In this document: piece after piece, positions 35,498 to 61,240 of the stretch
Layout: every line of letters starts with the position of its first letter
How positions within the stretch are numbered: position 1 is the first letter of the stretch
Assembly: GCA_905250075.1 (NCBI GenBank)
Contig: CAJNOP010000143.1
Location: 1-64,000, forward strand
Direction of reading: 5' to 3'
Source of the DNA: Rotaria sp. Silwood1
Taxonomy: Eukaryota; Rotifera; Eurotatoria; Philodinida; Philodinidae
Length of the DNA: 64,000 nucleotides
Position numbers and translations under genes: made by a program
The notes under the pieces: model-generated
Told to the model about the DNA's origin: nothing
Database searches by the model: none
Seen by the model: the letters and a program-made list of their open reading frames with translations, nothing else

Positions 35498-38400
35498 TTA
35501 AATATTTGATTCTTCTTGTAATGTTTTCCATTCGCCAGTCGTTTGTCTAGATGAATAAATAATCAAACGAGATATTATCACGATACCAAATATAATCGAT
35601 CCAAATAAAACAAGACCAATTAAAGTTACAATAATGATAAATAGTATTTTAATCATTTGTTCAACTTGTCGCTTTTGCTCAGAACTTGAAAGTAAGAAAA
35701 AACAAGATTATCTATATTTAGTTAGAAATAATTTTAATTTTGGAATCAGTACTATAAAAAATTGATAGAAGGATTTGATAAGACTCAGTTATAGAAGAAC
35801 ATTCTTTTTTTTTTGTATTGTATGGAATGTGCCTGTCAAATATTTATGATAAAGACTACATTCTGGACATTACTTAGCTTTAGACTTTGTCTACAGAAAG
35901 ATCTGTAAGATAAAGATAAACATTAAAATAAATTAGATTTGTGATAGTTTGGTAGTAACTTATGATCGCTGCTTTAGTGAATTTCATTTCTTAACTATTA
36001 TAATTTCAATCGAAAGCATAATTTTTCTTCTTTCTGTTAAAGTATTCAGAATATTCTTACAGTTATGACATGGATTTTATTGGTCAAAGTTTGGATCTAA
36101 GAGAGTACTTTGGTGAGACTAACAAATGTCTAGAAGGGTTTGCTCTCACAGGTCTTTAGGGCTGAGCTACGATCGTTTTACCGAGCCATTGGCTTCCGAG
36201 CTAGCCTCCTCTTGAGTGAAATAGCTGTTCAATCGAGGCGAAAAGTCTAGAATGATTTAATTTTTCTCGCCTGATTTCCTAGTTTCGACTTCAAACTTTG
36301 CATGTATAAAATTTGCTTTTACACATGAGACGATTTCGAATATCTCATAAGAGGAGATATTAGAAAGATTACAATTCGCATAATCAACTAATCTCATTAA
36401 GAACTTTGCTCACATAAAGTTTGATGTCGAAACTAGCAAGTCGGTTTTTTATGTGATCCGAGAGAAATCATAGCTTTTTGTTGAAAAATTCAGTAAAATT
36501 TTTCAAATCTGTAAAACAAGGGTTCAAAAAATTAAACCATTCTAGACTTCTCTATTACTCATCAAATGAACATCGTCTCGGACGAAAAAGACACCTAGAG
36601 AGATACCCTTGTTAGTTATCTACATTGAAAAAGTTAAGATACTTATGATTCCTAATTATGTGAAACTTACTAAATTAATGGTTTATTTTGTGATAAATGA
36701 ATTGAGGCTTTGGTAGTTATTATAGATTTATTCTTTCTAAAATTAAAAAATCATAAATATTTTGGTTTCAACAATAACGACAAATGCTTACCGAAATGTA
36801 ATTACTTTTTCAGTATATGGTATGTGTGTTGTTTCATCAAAATTGTTTTGTCTGTAATTGAGACATACAAAATATTTTTAATGAAATTCTTTAAAAACTT
36901 ACTGAAGAAAACTATTAGAATTTTTTGCCATTATATCTCTATAATTTACTTGTTCAGTTGTTTCTATGAGATTGATATCTAAAACGAAAAGTTCATTGCA
37001 TAGTTTCTCTTTTCTTTTCAAACAATTATATATTCCTTTTAACCTTTCTCACAAAAATCTCCTTGAAATTGATTCGAACATATACATTTAAACCCTTTCT
37101 CATTTGTTGGTTCATCTATACATTGACCTTCATTTTTACATAAAGTTGAATCAAAAGTACAAGGTCCTAGAAGAAATTAATTATTTTCTATTAAAATATG
37201 AATTGTTCAAAGAAGAAAAAAAAAAGATCTAAATTACCTTTCTCACAAGCTGTAGTCAATGCATTATAAATCAAACCAGATTTACATTTCATCGAAATAC
37301 TTCTATCATCAGTTTTACATATTATAAATTCATCAAAACGATTTGGTACAGGTAAATATGTTCCAGGTGCATAATTATGACAAATAGTAACTAATAACAT
37401 AATCAAATATAAAATATAGATGTAAATTAACATTTACTTATATCATCTTCTATTTTTGTTGATAGTTCATATTGACAATTAACCTAAAACAATTTTGTAT
37501 TTATACGAAAGAATAAATTCAATAATTGTGACGGTACCAGTTGAGAAGGTAAACACATGTATGTTTTTGGATCAAAATGAAGTCCATTTGAACATTTAAA
37601 TATTTCATGATATTTATTTTCATGACAATAATGAAAGAGAGAACAATCGAGTATATCTGGATAAATTCCAGTTTGAATACATTTTGATGTTGCTGATTTT
37701 CGATGATGATGATATTCGTAATCTATATATACGTGACAACAAGAATTTGAAAGAAAACATCTAGAGAATGAATTCTCTTTCGATAGATGAAAAACCAAAC
37801 TAATAAATGATCAATTCAAGAAAAAAATTAATACTTAAAGAATCATGTTTCTGAAATGTCCGAAGAACAGCTCATCAGAAATATTCGAAACTTTCAGTAG
37901 AGCAAAACATGTCATAGACTTCAACTCCCAAATAACTCCTTTCATGAAATATCTGGGTCACGAACGTTAAAAATCGCTTAGCTATCTCAGCCACCCTATG
38001 CTCCGCACAACTGTAATTCTTTTTAAATATAACACTCCAAAAATATATACTTTCTTTTGTAGAACTTGCCCAAAATCAACAATATAATATTTTTCAAAAC
38101 AAAAAGGATTTCAGTTGCATTGAACGCGCTATTTTCGGTATGTTGTGAAATTTTCTTCTCCAACTAAAATGATAGACAACTAACAATGTGAGAGGACTAT
38201 AGCTGTTTATGGTCTTTCAGCATCTTTCGAATGAGAAATAATCATTTTTATTAGGAAAAACAAAAAAATCCAAAAAAAAAACTTTGACATATATAAAGTA
38301 TTTTTATTTACCTTTAACGATTTCAATAAGTGGATAAAAATCTAAATCCATCATTTTTTGAAGAATTACTTCACATTTAACTTCTTTTTCCTAATATTTA

Positions 38401-38811
38401 AAAATGATATCATGCATAAAATTATTTTAAAAAGAAATTAATTCTTACCATTGATAAACGTTGACAGCGATTACTAATTGGATTAAAAAAGAATTCATCA
38501 ATACATGAATAAATTCTATGAATACCAAATGTACAATGATGAAAAAGTGAACAATTTGTTGTATGAACATATGCTCCAGTTTCACTAGGACATCGTTGAA
38601 AATTAGGATCTTCATATGGTATAGTTAATGGTATTGGAAAAAAACTTCCTAATTATAATATGAAAATAATCATAGATAAAATTTAAAAAAATTATTTTCT
38701 TTTATTATAACTTTTATTTAATTTCTTACCATATTCTGATTGACATAATATTTTATTGAATTGTAGAAAACTAACAATAATAGTAATAATAATAACAATA
38801 AGTGTATGCAT
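35498..38811 (-). CDS. Type I membrane protein: signal peptide, three chitin-binding (CBM14) domains, EGF domain, TM
   Basis: Nine exons (38730-38811, 38449-38648, 38312-38390, 37538-37722, 37438-37483, 37238-37390, 37044-37166, 36950-36978, 35498-35677; a few ends may be off by one) give 358 residues. A signal peptide (MHTLIVIIITIIVSFLQF) is followed by three peritrophin-A-like domains: about 46-92 (RCPSETGAYVHTTNCSLFHHC...C...C), about 133-180 (KCIQTGIYPDILDCSLFHYC), and about 200-248 (ICHNYAPGTYLPV...CEK). Next an EGF-like domain (252-288: CTFDSTLCKNEGQC...CICSNQFQGDFC), a short stalk, a membrane helix at about 309-334 and a 25-residue tail. CBM14 domains bind chitin; the layout suggests a surface protein tethering chitin-containing material (trophi, cuticle or egg shell). 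The overall combination is not a named family I know. The last junction (acceptor at 35678) was set by phase. Confidence 0.82.
35700..36940. repeat. 1.27-kb intron with decayed dispersed repeat
   Basis: Last intron of the chitin-binding gene. The stretch 36.24-36.56 kb matches CASK intron DNA near 53.5 kb (AAAATTTGCTTTTA then CATGAGA..ATTT, then a segment ending in GAAA.ATTACAA.TTG), in the same orientation. No coding capacity. Confidence 0.5.
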
Positions 38812-41800
38812 CTTCTATTTGATATATGTCTATATGAATTAGAAAGTTGCGCCAACGAAATGAATAATATTGATTGCGTGTGATTTGGTCACCAAATGAT
38901 AGTGGACCTTTCTATACATGATGTAGTGTCTCGGTACAATACTCATTTATTTATACATTCTTTCTATAGTGTATTTTATCATTGACCGAAAGTTCAATCT
39001 TTACATTAACTATAGAGTTGCTTGCTAGGCTTACTCGTTCTCTTTTTTCTTTTCTTCACTTTTCTTTTTTTCTATATTACTACTAGATACATATGAATGA
39101 CATTGACAACATATATATTGAGACAAACATTTACATTAGTAGGTAGTTGGTAAAATAATTAGTTCGATTCTAATTGCATTATTCCGCAAAAGAAAAAGAA
39201 AAAAAAGTTTCTCTTCGATTATCTTATTAAATAATTCAATAAAGATTTCTTTATTCTAAACAACAAAGCCTTCCGGTTATTTTGTTACTTCGCTTTTATT
39301 GACAATCTTAATACCATGTCTAAATGCGACTACTGATTATAAGGGACTAGAGTCGTTGATGAAGATAGAATTCCAACACGTTTCACTCATAACACTTCAT
39401 CAGAATTAGTTCTTTATCCTCTTCCTCTTCTTTCTTCTTTCTCTTTATCTCCTGTGTCGAAATGTTGCATTGTGATTATTTGTCGTACTTGGTATTTATA
39501 TTGCGCTTCTACGAACAACAGAAAAGAAAAGAAAAATAGATAGAATGAACCAAACAAGAAGAATCTTCAAAGCTAAGTAGAGTAGCGTAGAGTATTTGTA
39601 GGAATATATTCATCAAACACGCTCCATCTGGTTAAGATCTATTATTAGTATCTCACGCATATAATTACCATCGTCAACTCTTTCAATAGATAATAATGTC
39701 GCATTGTAGTGAATATTGTTACAATAACTACTATAGATCGAAGCAACAGCTATTGTTTTGTTTTATTTGACACAATATAATGATAGTTAGTGTCGCGTCG
39801 GGACATAAGAAAGCTCATGAGCTAACACAAACATATGGTGCCTTTCAATAAATGAAAAGATCGTATTCACAAAAAATAATGAACATCTGTTCCTACTAAC
39901 AAATATACAGAGATCTGTTGCAAAATCCTCATCTGTACTCTTAAAATAGAATAAATCTCATGTAAAATAGAAGCTGTACATACATGTTTTGTAGCTATTG
40001 TTTGATTTCAATTAGATATACATTAACAAAAAAAATGAGTTTTCAATATATCTATTGAATATAAACAGATTATTATCTTAGAAATATCAATCAAATCAAT
40101 GGCTAGACGTTTACATAGGATCATTATACATATCAATAATATTTAAAATGAATAAGAAAAATAAAGATTTTTTAACGATTGATTTGGTTCGTCTGACCAA
40201 TATCCGATAACAATCAGAATGCATAATATATAAAAATACGATCAATAGACACGATAATACGTAAAAAAAAATGAAACATGTAATCGACCAATAATTAAAC
40301 TGTAAAATATATCACATCTTATAACATCATGTGGGCCTCGCAAAACCGAAAATGGAGAGCAGGATGGCCAATATTTGACTAGAAGTTAAAAGCAAATTGT
40401 TATGAAAGATATCTACTTGTGATTAATTAAAATAAGAAGTTTTCGTTTTTTTTTTAAATATATGCTTACATTGTCTTTGTGAGGTAAGATTGAATAACTA
40501 TCAATAAATTTTGCGAAAAATTTCAAAACTATTTCTCTACAAAGCAAAATAAAGGTTTTGGCATTCATTGTAGAGCACTATGTTCTGTACAAAATGAGAT
40601 ATTATAATAAATGAAATCTCATCTGTGCATTTCCAATAAAGATCTGGTGTCTATAGAAATTGATATCGATCACAAAAAGTCATCCTTTAAAAAACACAAA
40701 ATTTGTAAAATCTCACTTGTAAAACTAAATCGTGGAAGTATTGAGCGATTTGCAACTGCTCGATATTTTGAATTTCATAGATTTCAATCGAAATACAATA
40801 TTAATTAAAATAGTATTCTGTACAATCACTATATTGGACCTTTTGAAATAATCTCATGATAGTTGTTCAATGTTATCTTAGAAGAAACTCTTGAAAACAT
40901 ATTCGAAAAAAGTTTCATTCTAACTAACTCTAACCAGTTGTGTTTTAGTCGTTGAAAAATGAGTAAATATTTTGGCGCTAAGACTTTCGCGTCATAGATT
41001 TTTCAATCAAACAAGACTATTTAAAAAAACATGTAAAGTTTTCTCCAGATTTACATGTTTACTCTGAGAATTTCATGAATTTTTTCTTCAATACAAAATG
41101 CATGTGGATAAAGGCCTTGCATATTGTGTAGAAGTATCAAGTTTTAGAAGATTATATGATAAAGTATAAAAACATTGGTGAAGCACTTCGTATGCAAAAC
41201 AAAGTTTTAATAACTGTATGCGAAAACTGCGCAGGGAATGATATTTTCGACAAATGTCATGCATAATAAGTTTTTTTCAATAAATCAAAGGTGAGTTGTA
41301 CAACATGTTCGAAATAACATTTTCCATTTAGACAAGCGACATTAACAATAAGTGAGAAATAGGAATTCGATTTCTTCATACTGACAAAATAATTCAATTC
41401 GAAAATGATAATTCTAGCAAAATCAATAGATATGGATTAGTTTCGATTTTTCAGATGAAACATCATCAGAACAATCAGTATATGACCAGTTATGCTCAAT
41501 AAAGCATTTAGAAATACGTTGGTTTACTATATAATCTTACTGCTTAAAAAGTTGTACTATTCGATAGTAATTGATATATTAGTAACATTAACTATAAACA
41601 ACAACAGACTGTCGAAGTAATCAATATCTCTGAAATTCTATTTGATAAAACTTCCAATATTCCACATGATTAAAAAAAAACAAATAGAATCTTTAGTAGG
41701 TTATTGTTTGATTTATGTTTTTTTGTTCTAACATGCTTACTTTATAAGAAACAAAGCAAATCATAAACGCATTCAAAAAAAAACAGCCAAATCTAATAAT

Positions 41801-42552
41801 CACTTGACTTATAAATACTAAAGTTCTAGACATAAGATGCAAATTTGCATATGCCCTAATCATGATAATATACATTGGAATCAATTCAGTAATCAGACTT
41901 ATGAATAATAATGAGCTTGGTTAATAGCAAAATTTGATTTTGATTATCACATTGCAAATATAATATTAAAACAATAAATGACGTTTGTTTTGAAAAATAT
42001 AGAAGAGAAGTTACCGAAAATTATTTAATTTAATCAAACTCTTCTAATTGATATTTTAATTCTATAAACTTCGTTCTATTAGAATAAAAGTTAATTTTCA
42101 TTCTTTTTATTTGATTATAAAATAAAAAAATCAAGATTTTTATTAAAATTCAATAAGTTGCATATAAAATTCATCAACTCCAATATTAATCTTTCATTAT
42201 GACTATGTACCAACATCTTCGCTATATGATTTTCAATTAAAATTCTAACATAGTAGGTCATATTTTATTCTTATTAGTTTTATTACACTATTATTTTTTT
42301 TTTGATTAGCTTTATAAACACTGAAGAACAAAAAAAAAAAAAAAACGGAATTACAATGATAAAAGGTTGAATATTTACATTGTTGTTTTATAGGAAGTGA
42401 ACGAGTACCTAACACATACATTGATGACATATTGCATTCAAGTGTATAGGTAGTGTACTAATAACAAGTGGGTTATAAAACAACACAAATAAAAGTAATG
42501 AGACTGTCACTACGAAGAATAATATATATATATATCTTTTGTTTTTTGCATC

Positions 42553-42583
<31 letters not shown>

Positions 42584-42881
42584 TTAAAATTAAACAAAAA
42601 AAAAATGTAACACTAAAACCATATGACCATTAGTTTGATATTATGTATGTATAAAGACTGACAACAGAAATAAAGAATATCAATATCTATTTACACCCAC
42701 AAGAAAAAAAAAAACAAGCGGCTGAGAAGAATAATATCAGATCTTGAGACCAAACAGAAAAAGAAAAACATACAAATGACACAAAAAAAAAAATAAGTAT
42801 GAGATACTGTCGACTAGGTTGTGAATTATTCACATGTATTGCATTTGTTGAAAGAAATATCTTGTATATTGTCATGTAAAT
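38812..42881. other. Intergenic, no gene seen
   Basis: 4 kb between the 5' end of the chitin-binding gene and the 3' end of CASK. Reading all frames shows only short random-looking open frames. Contains an (ATT)n microsatellite at about 42553-42587 and numerous A/T runs. The CASK 3' UTR and poly(A) site should be at the right end. Confidence 0.5.
42553..42587. repeat. (ATT)n microsatellite
   Basis: About eleven uninterrupted TTA/ATT trinucleotides downstream of CASK. Confidence 0.9.
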
Positions 42882-55654
<12,773 letters not shown>

Positions 55655-56550
55655 AATATCAATTGATCGATGTTCATTATGAATAACTAAAAAAGAAGAA
55701 AAAAAAAAAAATGATTTCCTATTGTTGTTTTTTTTCTATATAGCTATGACTGAATGAATAACGAAGTGAATTCGACAAGAAAGACATAATGAACTAGCTC
55801 AGGAAAAAAGACTAATCAAGCTAATTTGATTGCATTTCCTATCGTCCGAACATGACAGGACCGAACAAGTAGAAACAGCGACAGCAATAACAATTAGCCT
55901 TAACCAATAAGAACATGAGAACGAAATATAAATAAACAACAATAGTATTTGGTCAGCATGGTAATCAATCAAAACTGATAAGGAAAATATTTTTTTTTCT
56001 GTTTGCTAAAATAAATTTGATAACAAGTAATATTATATATTAGATAAGAAAAAGTTATTATATTTAATATTTCTTTTTTTTTCTTTTTTTGTTTTATAAC
56101 AGCTGTTTAGATGCGACCTCTTTCGATTGACATATCCTTTGAAAAACTATCATTCGTATAGAAAACTATTTATTTTTTATTTTGAATAAATATAAAAAAG
56201 ATCTTATTCTTAGGATTCATTTTTTTATTTTAAACAACAAAAAACATGCGCAAATAAATATACAAGAATCATTCACTTGCTCGATCGACATATGTGCGTA
56301 CAACCAGGATCACATGTTTTGTTTTCTTTCTCCACGACAGCATTCGGCGTAGAGCATTTCTTTTTTATTGTCAATAGTCAGCTGGTATTTTTTGCTTCTA
56401 TTTGATTTCATAAGCAAAAATAAAATAAGTCTTCATTATCTGAACTAAATATTTCATACTTTTTCTATGTTAATATTCAAGGTCGAATATTTCTAGATTA
56501 ATAATTAATAGTTAAAAATATAGTTCATTAGTCTGATTTTTTTTACAAAC
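55655..56550. promoter_or_regulatory. Divergent promoter region between CASK and UBE2H
   Basis: About 0.9 kb separates the two start codons, which point away from each other, so both promoters must lie here unless leaders are spliced or trans-spliced. No clear TATA box; poly(T)/poly(A) runs near 55980 and 56070. No coding exon recognised. Confidence 0.5.
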
Positions 56551-59200
56551 ATGTGTTCACCATCGCCTGGTAAACGTCGAATAGATACAGATGTTATTAA
56601 ACTGTAAGTTTCTATAGATTAGATTCATTTATTTTTGGTTTTCAAATACAACATCTTTTTTTCTATTAGTCTTGAATCAAAACATCAAGTAACACTTATG
56701 TCGGGTCTTAATGAATTCATGGTAAAATTTGCTGGACCACGTGAAAGTAAATATTGATTTTAACAAAAAAAAGAAAAAAATTTTATTCTTTCAGCTCCTT
56801 ATGAAGGTGGTATATGGAATATTCGAGTTGATCTACCTGATAAATATCCTTTTAAATCACCATCAATCGGTATGTTGAAAACTACTCCGAAAATATGATA
56901 GAAGATTTTATCATATCGATATGATTAATTTTTAATAAGATCTTAAACTTGAAGAAGGAAAAACGATGATTGAAAACATCAATCGTCTAATAGATATGTA
57001 CTTTGGACTTATATATATATAGATATATAAACATATTATTGGTATGTGTCACCCTAGTACTAGATCTTATCATTTATATACATCTGGAAACAAATGACGG
57101 CTATAAAAATATTATATACGTATGAATAAAAAAAGATAATAGCATTTTCGATTGAATACATTAAGTAAAAATTGATTGAAATTGTTAACATGTCTTAAGT
57201 TAAAGAATATATTCATAACTTATATTTCATATGACACAGTAGGAAACAATTTGTTCAAGAGTAAAATCTGAATCGAACAAACAGTCTTTCACACATTGAA
57301 ACTATTTAGTAGAGGATGCACTAATGCGTAGGATATAATGTCAATGATGACATTTTTTTTTTCTTTATGAAGAATGTAACTCCTGTGGATTGCATATATC
57401 AACCATGATCAATATTATTTGTTCTATTCAAGACTGCAGACAAAGTTCATAAAATGTGAAATTTCTTTGGCTAAATTCGACTGATTTCAAAAATCTTTAT
57501 TTTGCATTAGATAAAATCGTCTGACAGAACGTTCAAAGCTTATGGGAAGAATCGTTAGAAGTTTGATAATTAGGAATTAACTTGTCGACTTAAGCCTCGA
57601 ACAGAGAAAAAAAAATACTAATCATGGTTTATATAAACAATCCACAGAAACTATATTCTTAATAAAGAAAAACAAAATGTCATTTCTGACGTCATGTTCT
57701 AGGATTTAGTGCAGCCTTACTACTAACAAGAGAATCTCTTCATCTACTCTTTTCGGATGTCAATGATTTTTTTGTCAATACATATTGTGTTGTGTGTTCT
57801 AAACAAAATTCTAATAAGATTTCGATTTCTATTGTGATTCCAGTAAGCTTTCTAGAGACTCCAAAGTTTTCATCTAAAACTTCGTCTGTATAGAGAACTC
57901 AACTAGACTAACGCACATAGAAAAATTCACAAATTTTCAACACAATCACATTGAGATACGAAACTTTCAAGATATAGGCTCTTTTCTAAGAATAGAATAT
58001 ACATCATGTATTTGTTGAAAGCTAATCTGGTTGAGGTCTATATATTCGCAAAAGTTCAAATCAAAACTCTATGGTTGACGAATGAAGTTATTCAAAACTT
58101 TTGAACAGATGTCTCACCCATAGATCTTTCCTTTTGAGTTACTGAAAAAATCAAATTACAAAATTTTGTCCATATGCAGACCTTATGGCTCTAATAGTAA
58201 CCTGAAAGTTTCAGATAAAACCAATGCTTCCTTCTTGAAATGTTAAGTTTCCATGAGCCATTGATTTTTTCGGTAAATCCAGTAAGATAGTTGTAACTCG
58301 AGGAGAAAGATCTACTATGCGTAAAATATTATCTCTAAATCATTTCCGATGGTTCTCTCGTTAGTCAAATATCAATAGAAACCCAAGACCTTTTAGAGTT
58401 TTTTTTTTCGAACACTATTTAATATCTATAACCAAAAAAGTCATTGTAATCGGAGGGAAGCATCTGAAGAAGAGATTCCCTCGTACGCTTTTACTATAGA
58501 TTTGACTACGTTGTTTTTTCAAACATATTTTCCTAGGTTTCATGAATCGAATCTTTCATCCAAACATTGACGAACTGTAAGTAATACTATATTTTATTTT
58601 TAAATGGATATCTATTTAAAAATTCAACAGGTCCGGTACTGTTTGTCTTGATGTAATCAATCAAACATGGACTCCAATGTATGGTATGTACATATATATA
58701 TTTATATCAATGTTAATTATTCTTACTAATCTCTAATTCGAGATTTAGAAGAATGATAATAAATGTTGAATTTTCTTATTATTTTTATAAATATAGATCT
58801 CACCAATATATTTGAATCATTTCTTCCGCAATTACTTGCCTATCCAAATCCGGTGGATCCGTTAAATGGTGATGCTGCAGCTTTGTTTCTTCATAAACCA
58901 GAAGATTATAAGAAAAAAGTTCGAGGTTTGTTTTTAATATAAAAAACACACACACACATAAAGATGTTTTTTTGAATATTAATCGAATTTTTTTGTTTTC
59001 TCAATGAAATAGAATATGTTCAACGTTTTGCTACAGCAGATATGGCTGATGGTTTATTGTCAACAAACGATTGTCATTCATCATCAAATAATCAAACAAA
59101 TAATTTAAATAATTCCAATCAAACAAATAAAAATGAATCAGATGATGAAATATTAAGTGATTTTAGTGAAGATGAAACTGCGGATATGGATTTAGAATAA
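56551..59200 (+). CDS. UBE2H: Ubiquitin-conjugating enzyme E2 H
   Basis: Seven exons (56551-56603, 56670-56746, 56795-56869, 58537-58576, 58631-58683, 58797-58925, 59013-59200) give 204 residues; human UBE2H has 183. The start [47 protein letters not shown] and the HPN-containing FHPNIDE identify the family. The active-site Cys is residue 87 in [13 protein letters not shown], the same number as in human. The C-terminal tail is longer, with an Asn/Gln/Ser-rich stretch, and ends in the acidic [14 protein letters not shown] typical of this E2. It transfers ubiquitin from E1 to targets and is the E2 of the CTLH/GID E3 complex in animals and yeast (Ubc8). Intron 3 is 1.67 kb and repeat-filled; the others are short. 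Very secure call. Confidence 0.96.
57300..58520. repeat. UBE2H intron 3 with decayed dispersed repeat
   Basis: Shares AACTCAACTAGACTAA (about 57897) and about 75 flanking bases, with mismatches, with 29.22-29.34 kb, and GTAACTCGAGGAGAA-like sequence near 58290 with CASK intron 14. No coding capacity. Confidence 0.55.
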
Positions 59201-60169
59201 ATTATTAACGCATATTCTTCTTCCTATCTATATATTTTTTTTTCTGCAGTATATACATACATATTATTATTATTTCCTTTATAAATATTATCCTATGTGT
59301 ATGATTTTAATACGCGCACAAGAAGAACACTAGGCGATTAAAAGAGAAACATGATTTCTTTTTATTTGTATATAAATATTTCTTGTACGCTTTTCTTTTC
59401 TTTTTTCTTGAACGCTTTCAGAGACTCATATACAGTATTCTTTTTCATATGGCGATGCATACTTATAAGTTTCGTCTCAGATTCCAACTGCTGAACTTTC
59501 TTTTTTCTTTTTTTGTCTTCGTGTGTGTTGAACAGTTATTTTGTTTGTTCTTTTATATCCGCTGCTTTCGTTTACATTATATATATCTATTAAATCAAGA
59601 TCGTCATAATACATTTGTGTCTCTGTTTTTTTTTTCCTGTAGATTTTGCGAAAAATAAAATAAAAAAAGAGTACGCTTTATGATTTTAAACTATTTTATG
59701 ATGAATATTATTATCATTGAATGTGATGTCAATCAATTCAACTGTGAAATAGAAAATGAGACTATTGGGAAATAATAACAAAGAATAATTCTATTCATTT
59801 TTTGATATAATATAACTATAGCATAATTAATTTAGTTTTATGTAGGATTTAATGATAGATGTATGTCAGACATTTGGATATTCTTAGTAATGTTTGAAGT
59901 TTTCTTCTTATATTAATGCAAAAAATAGAACAAAAAGTACGCAATAGCTGAATAAATAAAGAAACATTATTGCACTTAGAACAGATTGAAAATAAGAGCA
60001 GCGCGACTATCATTGCGTAGTGTAAGCTCGAGAAAACTTCTTGTTACATATCCTAATAGTACAAAATATACACGATATTTCTTTCTTTTATATCATCGTT
60101 TGCTAAATTGCTATTTTTATATAAGGAAAATAATGAAAAGTTTTCTCTTCTAAATTGAAATGCATACAG
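59201..60169. other. Intergenic, UBE2H 3' flank, no gene seen
   Basis: T-rich 3' flank of UBE2H. A CG-poor, pyrimidine-rich stretch at 59390-59640 keeps a 91-codon open frame, but its Phe/Leu/Ser composition is just what poly(T) gives. Not a gene. Confidence 0.5.
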
Positions 60170-60930
60170 CACTTCATATTCAATCAAAAGTTATTCATGA
60201 TCAATTGAATTCTGCTTTCAGCGATTAAGTTTCATCTTTGAGAACAGTTGAAAGATGTTTAAAATGATTTCGTGAAGATGAACTATGGCATACCAAAACT
60301 AATCATATTGATATTATATCAAAGTACAGAAAACTTAAGAAAAAAGTTTGTTCATGAGTGCTCAATATGTCTGTAATATATTGTTATTTAGTCAAATGAT
60401 AGTATCATATGAAACATTTCAATTGAAGCTCTACACTTCTATCTTTAGATGGATGAGCAAAATTTTTATTGTTACATTAATATGAGCACTGCACTTAACA
60501 TTCAATCGACAATTGATTTCTGATGAATTGTATTCTCTTTTTTGGCGATTAATACAGTTGCTAGATAGTCAATATTATTTTGTGAAGACCAATCTTCACT
60601 CGGTCGATCTGTAACTGAGGCGACTTCTAAGAATATTGAAGTTTGATGCGTTATTGATCATAATCTTCATTTCAGTATTACTGAAATACAAGTGGAAACT
60701 CGTATGAACAACAGCATCATTGAACGAATTAATTCTAATGATCTGAATCTGAAAAAGCTTACTATTCAACTTCCAAATTGATAACTAACGAGTCAAACTC
60801 ATTCGGCTCAATCAAGAAACATAGCGATTGTGTAAAGTATTGACAGATGACGAGCCATAGTTCTATCATAAACAAGTTGGTCGAATATGGTTGATTGGTA
60901 TCAGGATACCAATCAGTAGAATTCCACATA
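60170..60930 (+). mobile_element. Mariner/Tc1-like transposase relic
   Basis: In shifting plus-strand frames: VIHDQLNSAF...SSLRTVERCLK*FREDE (60190-60290, the N-terminal DNA-binding region), a second related copy (about 60500-60600), DQSSLGRSVTEATSKNIE (the GRP linker region), INSNDLNLKKLTIQLPN (usual LGLxKVxARWVP), and VLTDDEP*FYHKQ at about 60837-60875, which corresponds to the second catalytic Asp motif (ILTGDESWFYHYDP). Stops and frameshifts are frequent and the C-terminal part is unclear, so it is dead and old. Terminal inverted repeats were not found. Confidence 0.7.
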
Positions 60931-61240
60931 ATGTGGTTCATGCAGCTACTTTGTTTACGTGAATACGACTTTGAATTCGTCCCGTATAATTCAAAACTTT
61001 TGAACTGATATTTTATTTAAAAACCTTTTCTTAGCTTATTTGATTATTCATGATATCCTAGCCTTCTTTATTTTTGAATCAAAAAAAGACATCAGAAGAA
61101 CATGAATAGGAAAACTTAGTTCGCACAAAAGAAAAAAAAAGAGCAAGAACAATAAGTCGACATCGAAACAAACTTTAGTAAACAAACAAAAAAAAGAAAA
61201 ACAAAAACGATGGCTTCTTATTTTTAAAGAGTCAAAATAT

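Noticed and set aside
38630..38650. Possible frameshift at the A run near the second exon of the chitin-binding gene
   Set aside because: With seven A residues the phases of all nine exons agree and the total is divisible by three; the apparent shift came from miscounting the run.
59383..59658. 91-codon plus-strand open frame downstream of UBE2H
   Set aside because: Phe/Leu/Ser-rich product of T-rich 3' flank; no splice signals, motif or independent start context.
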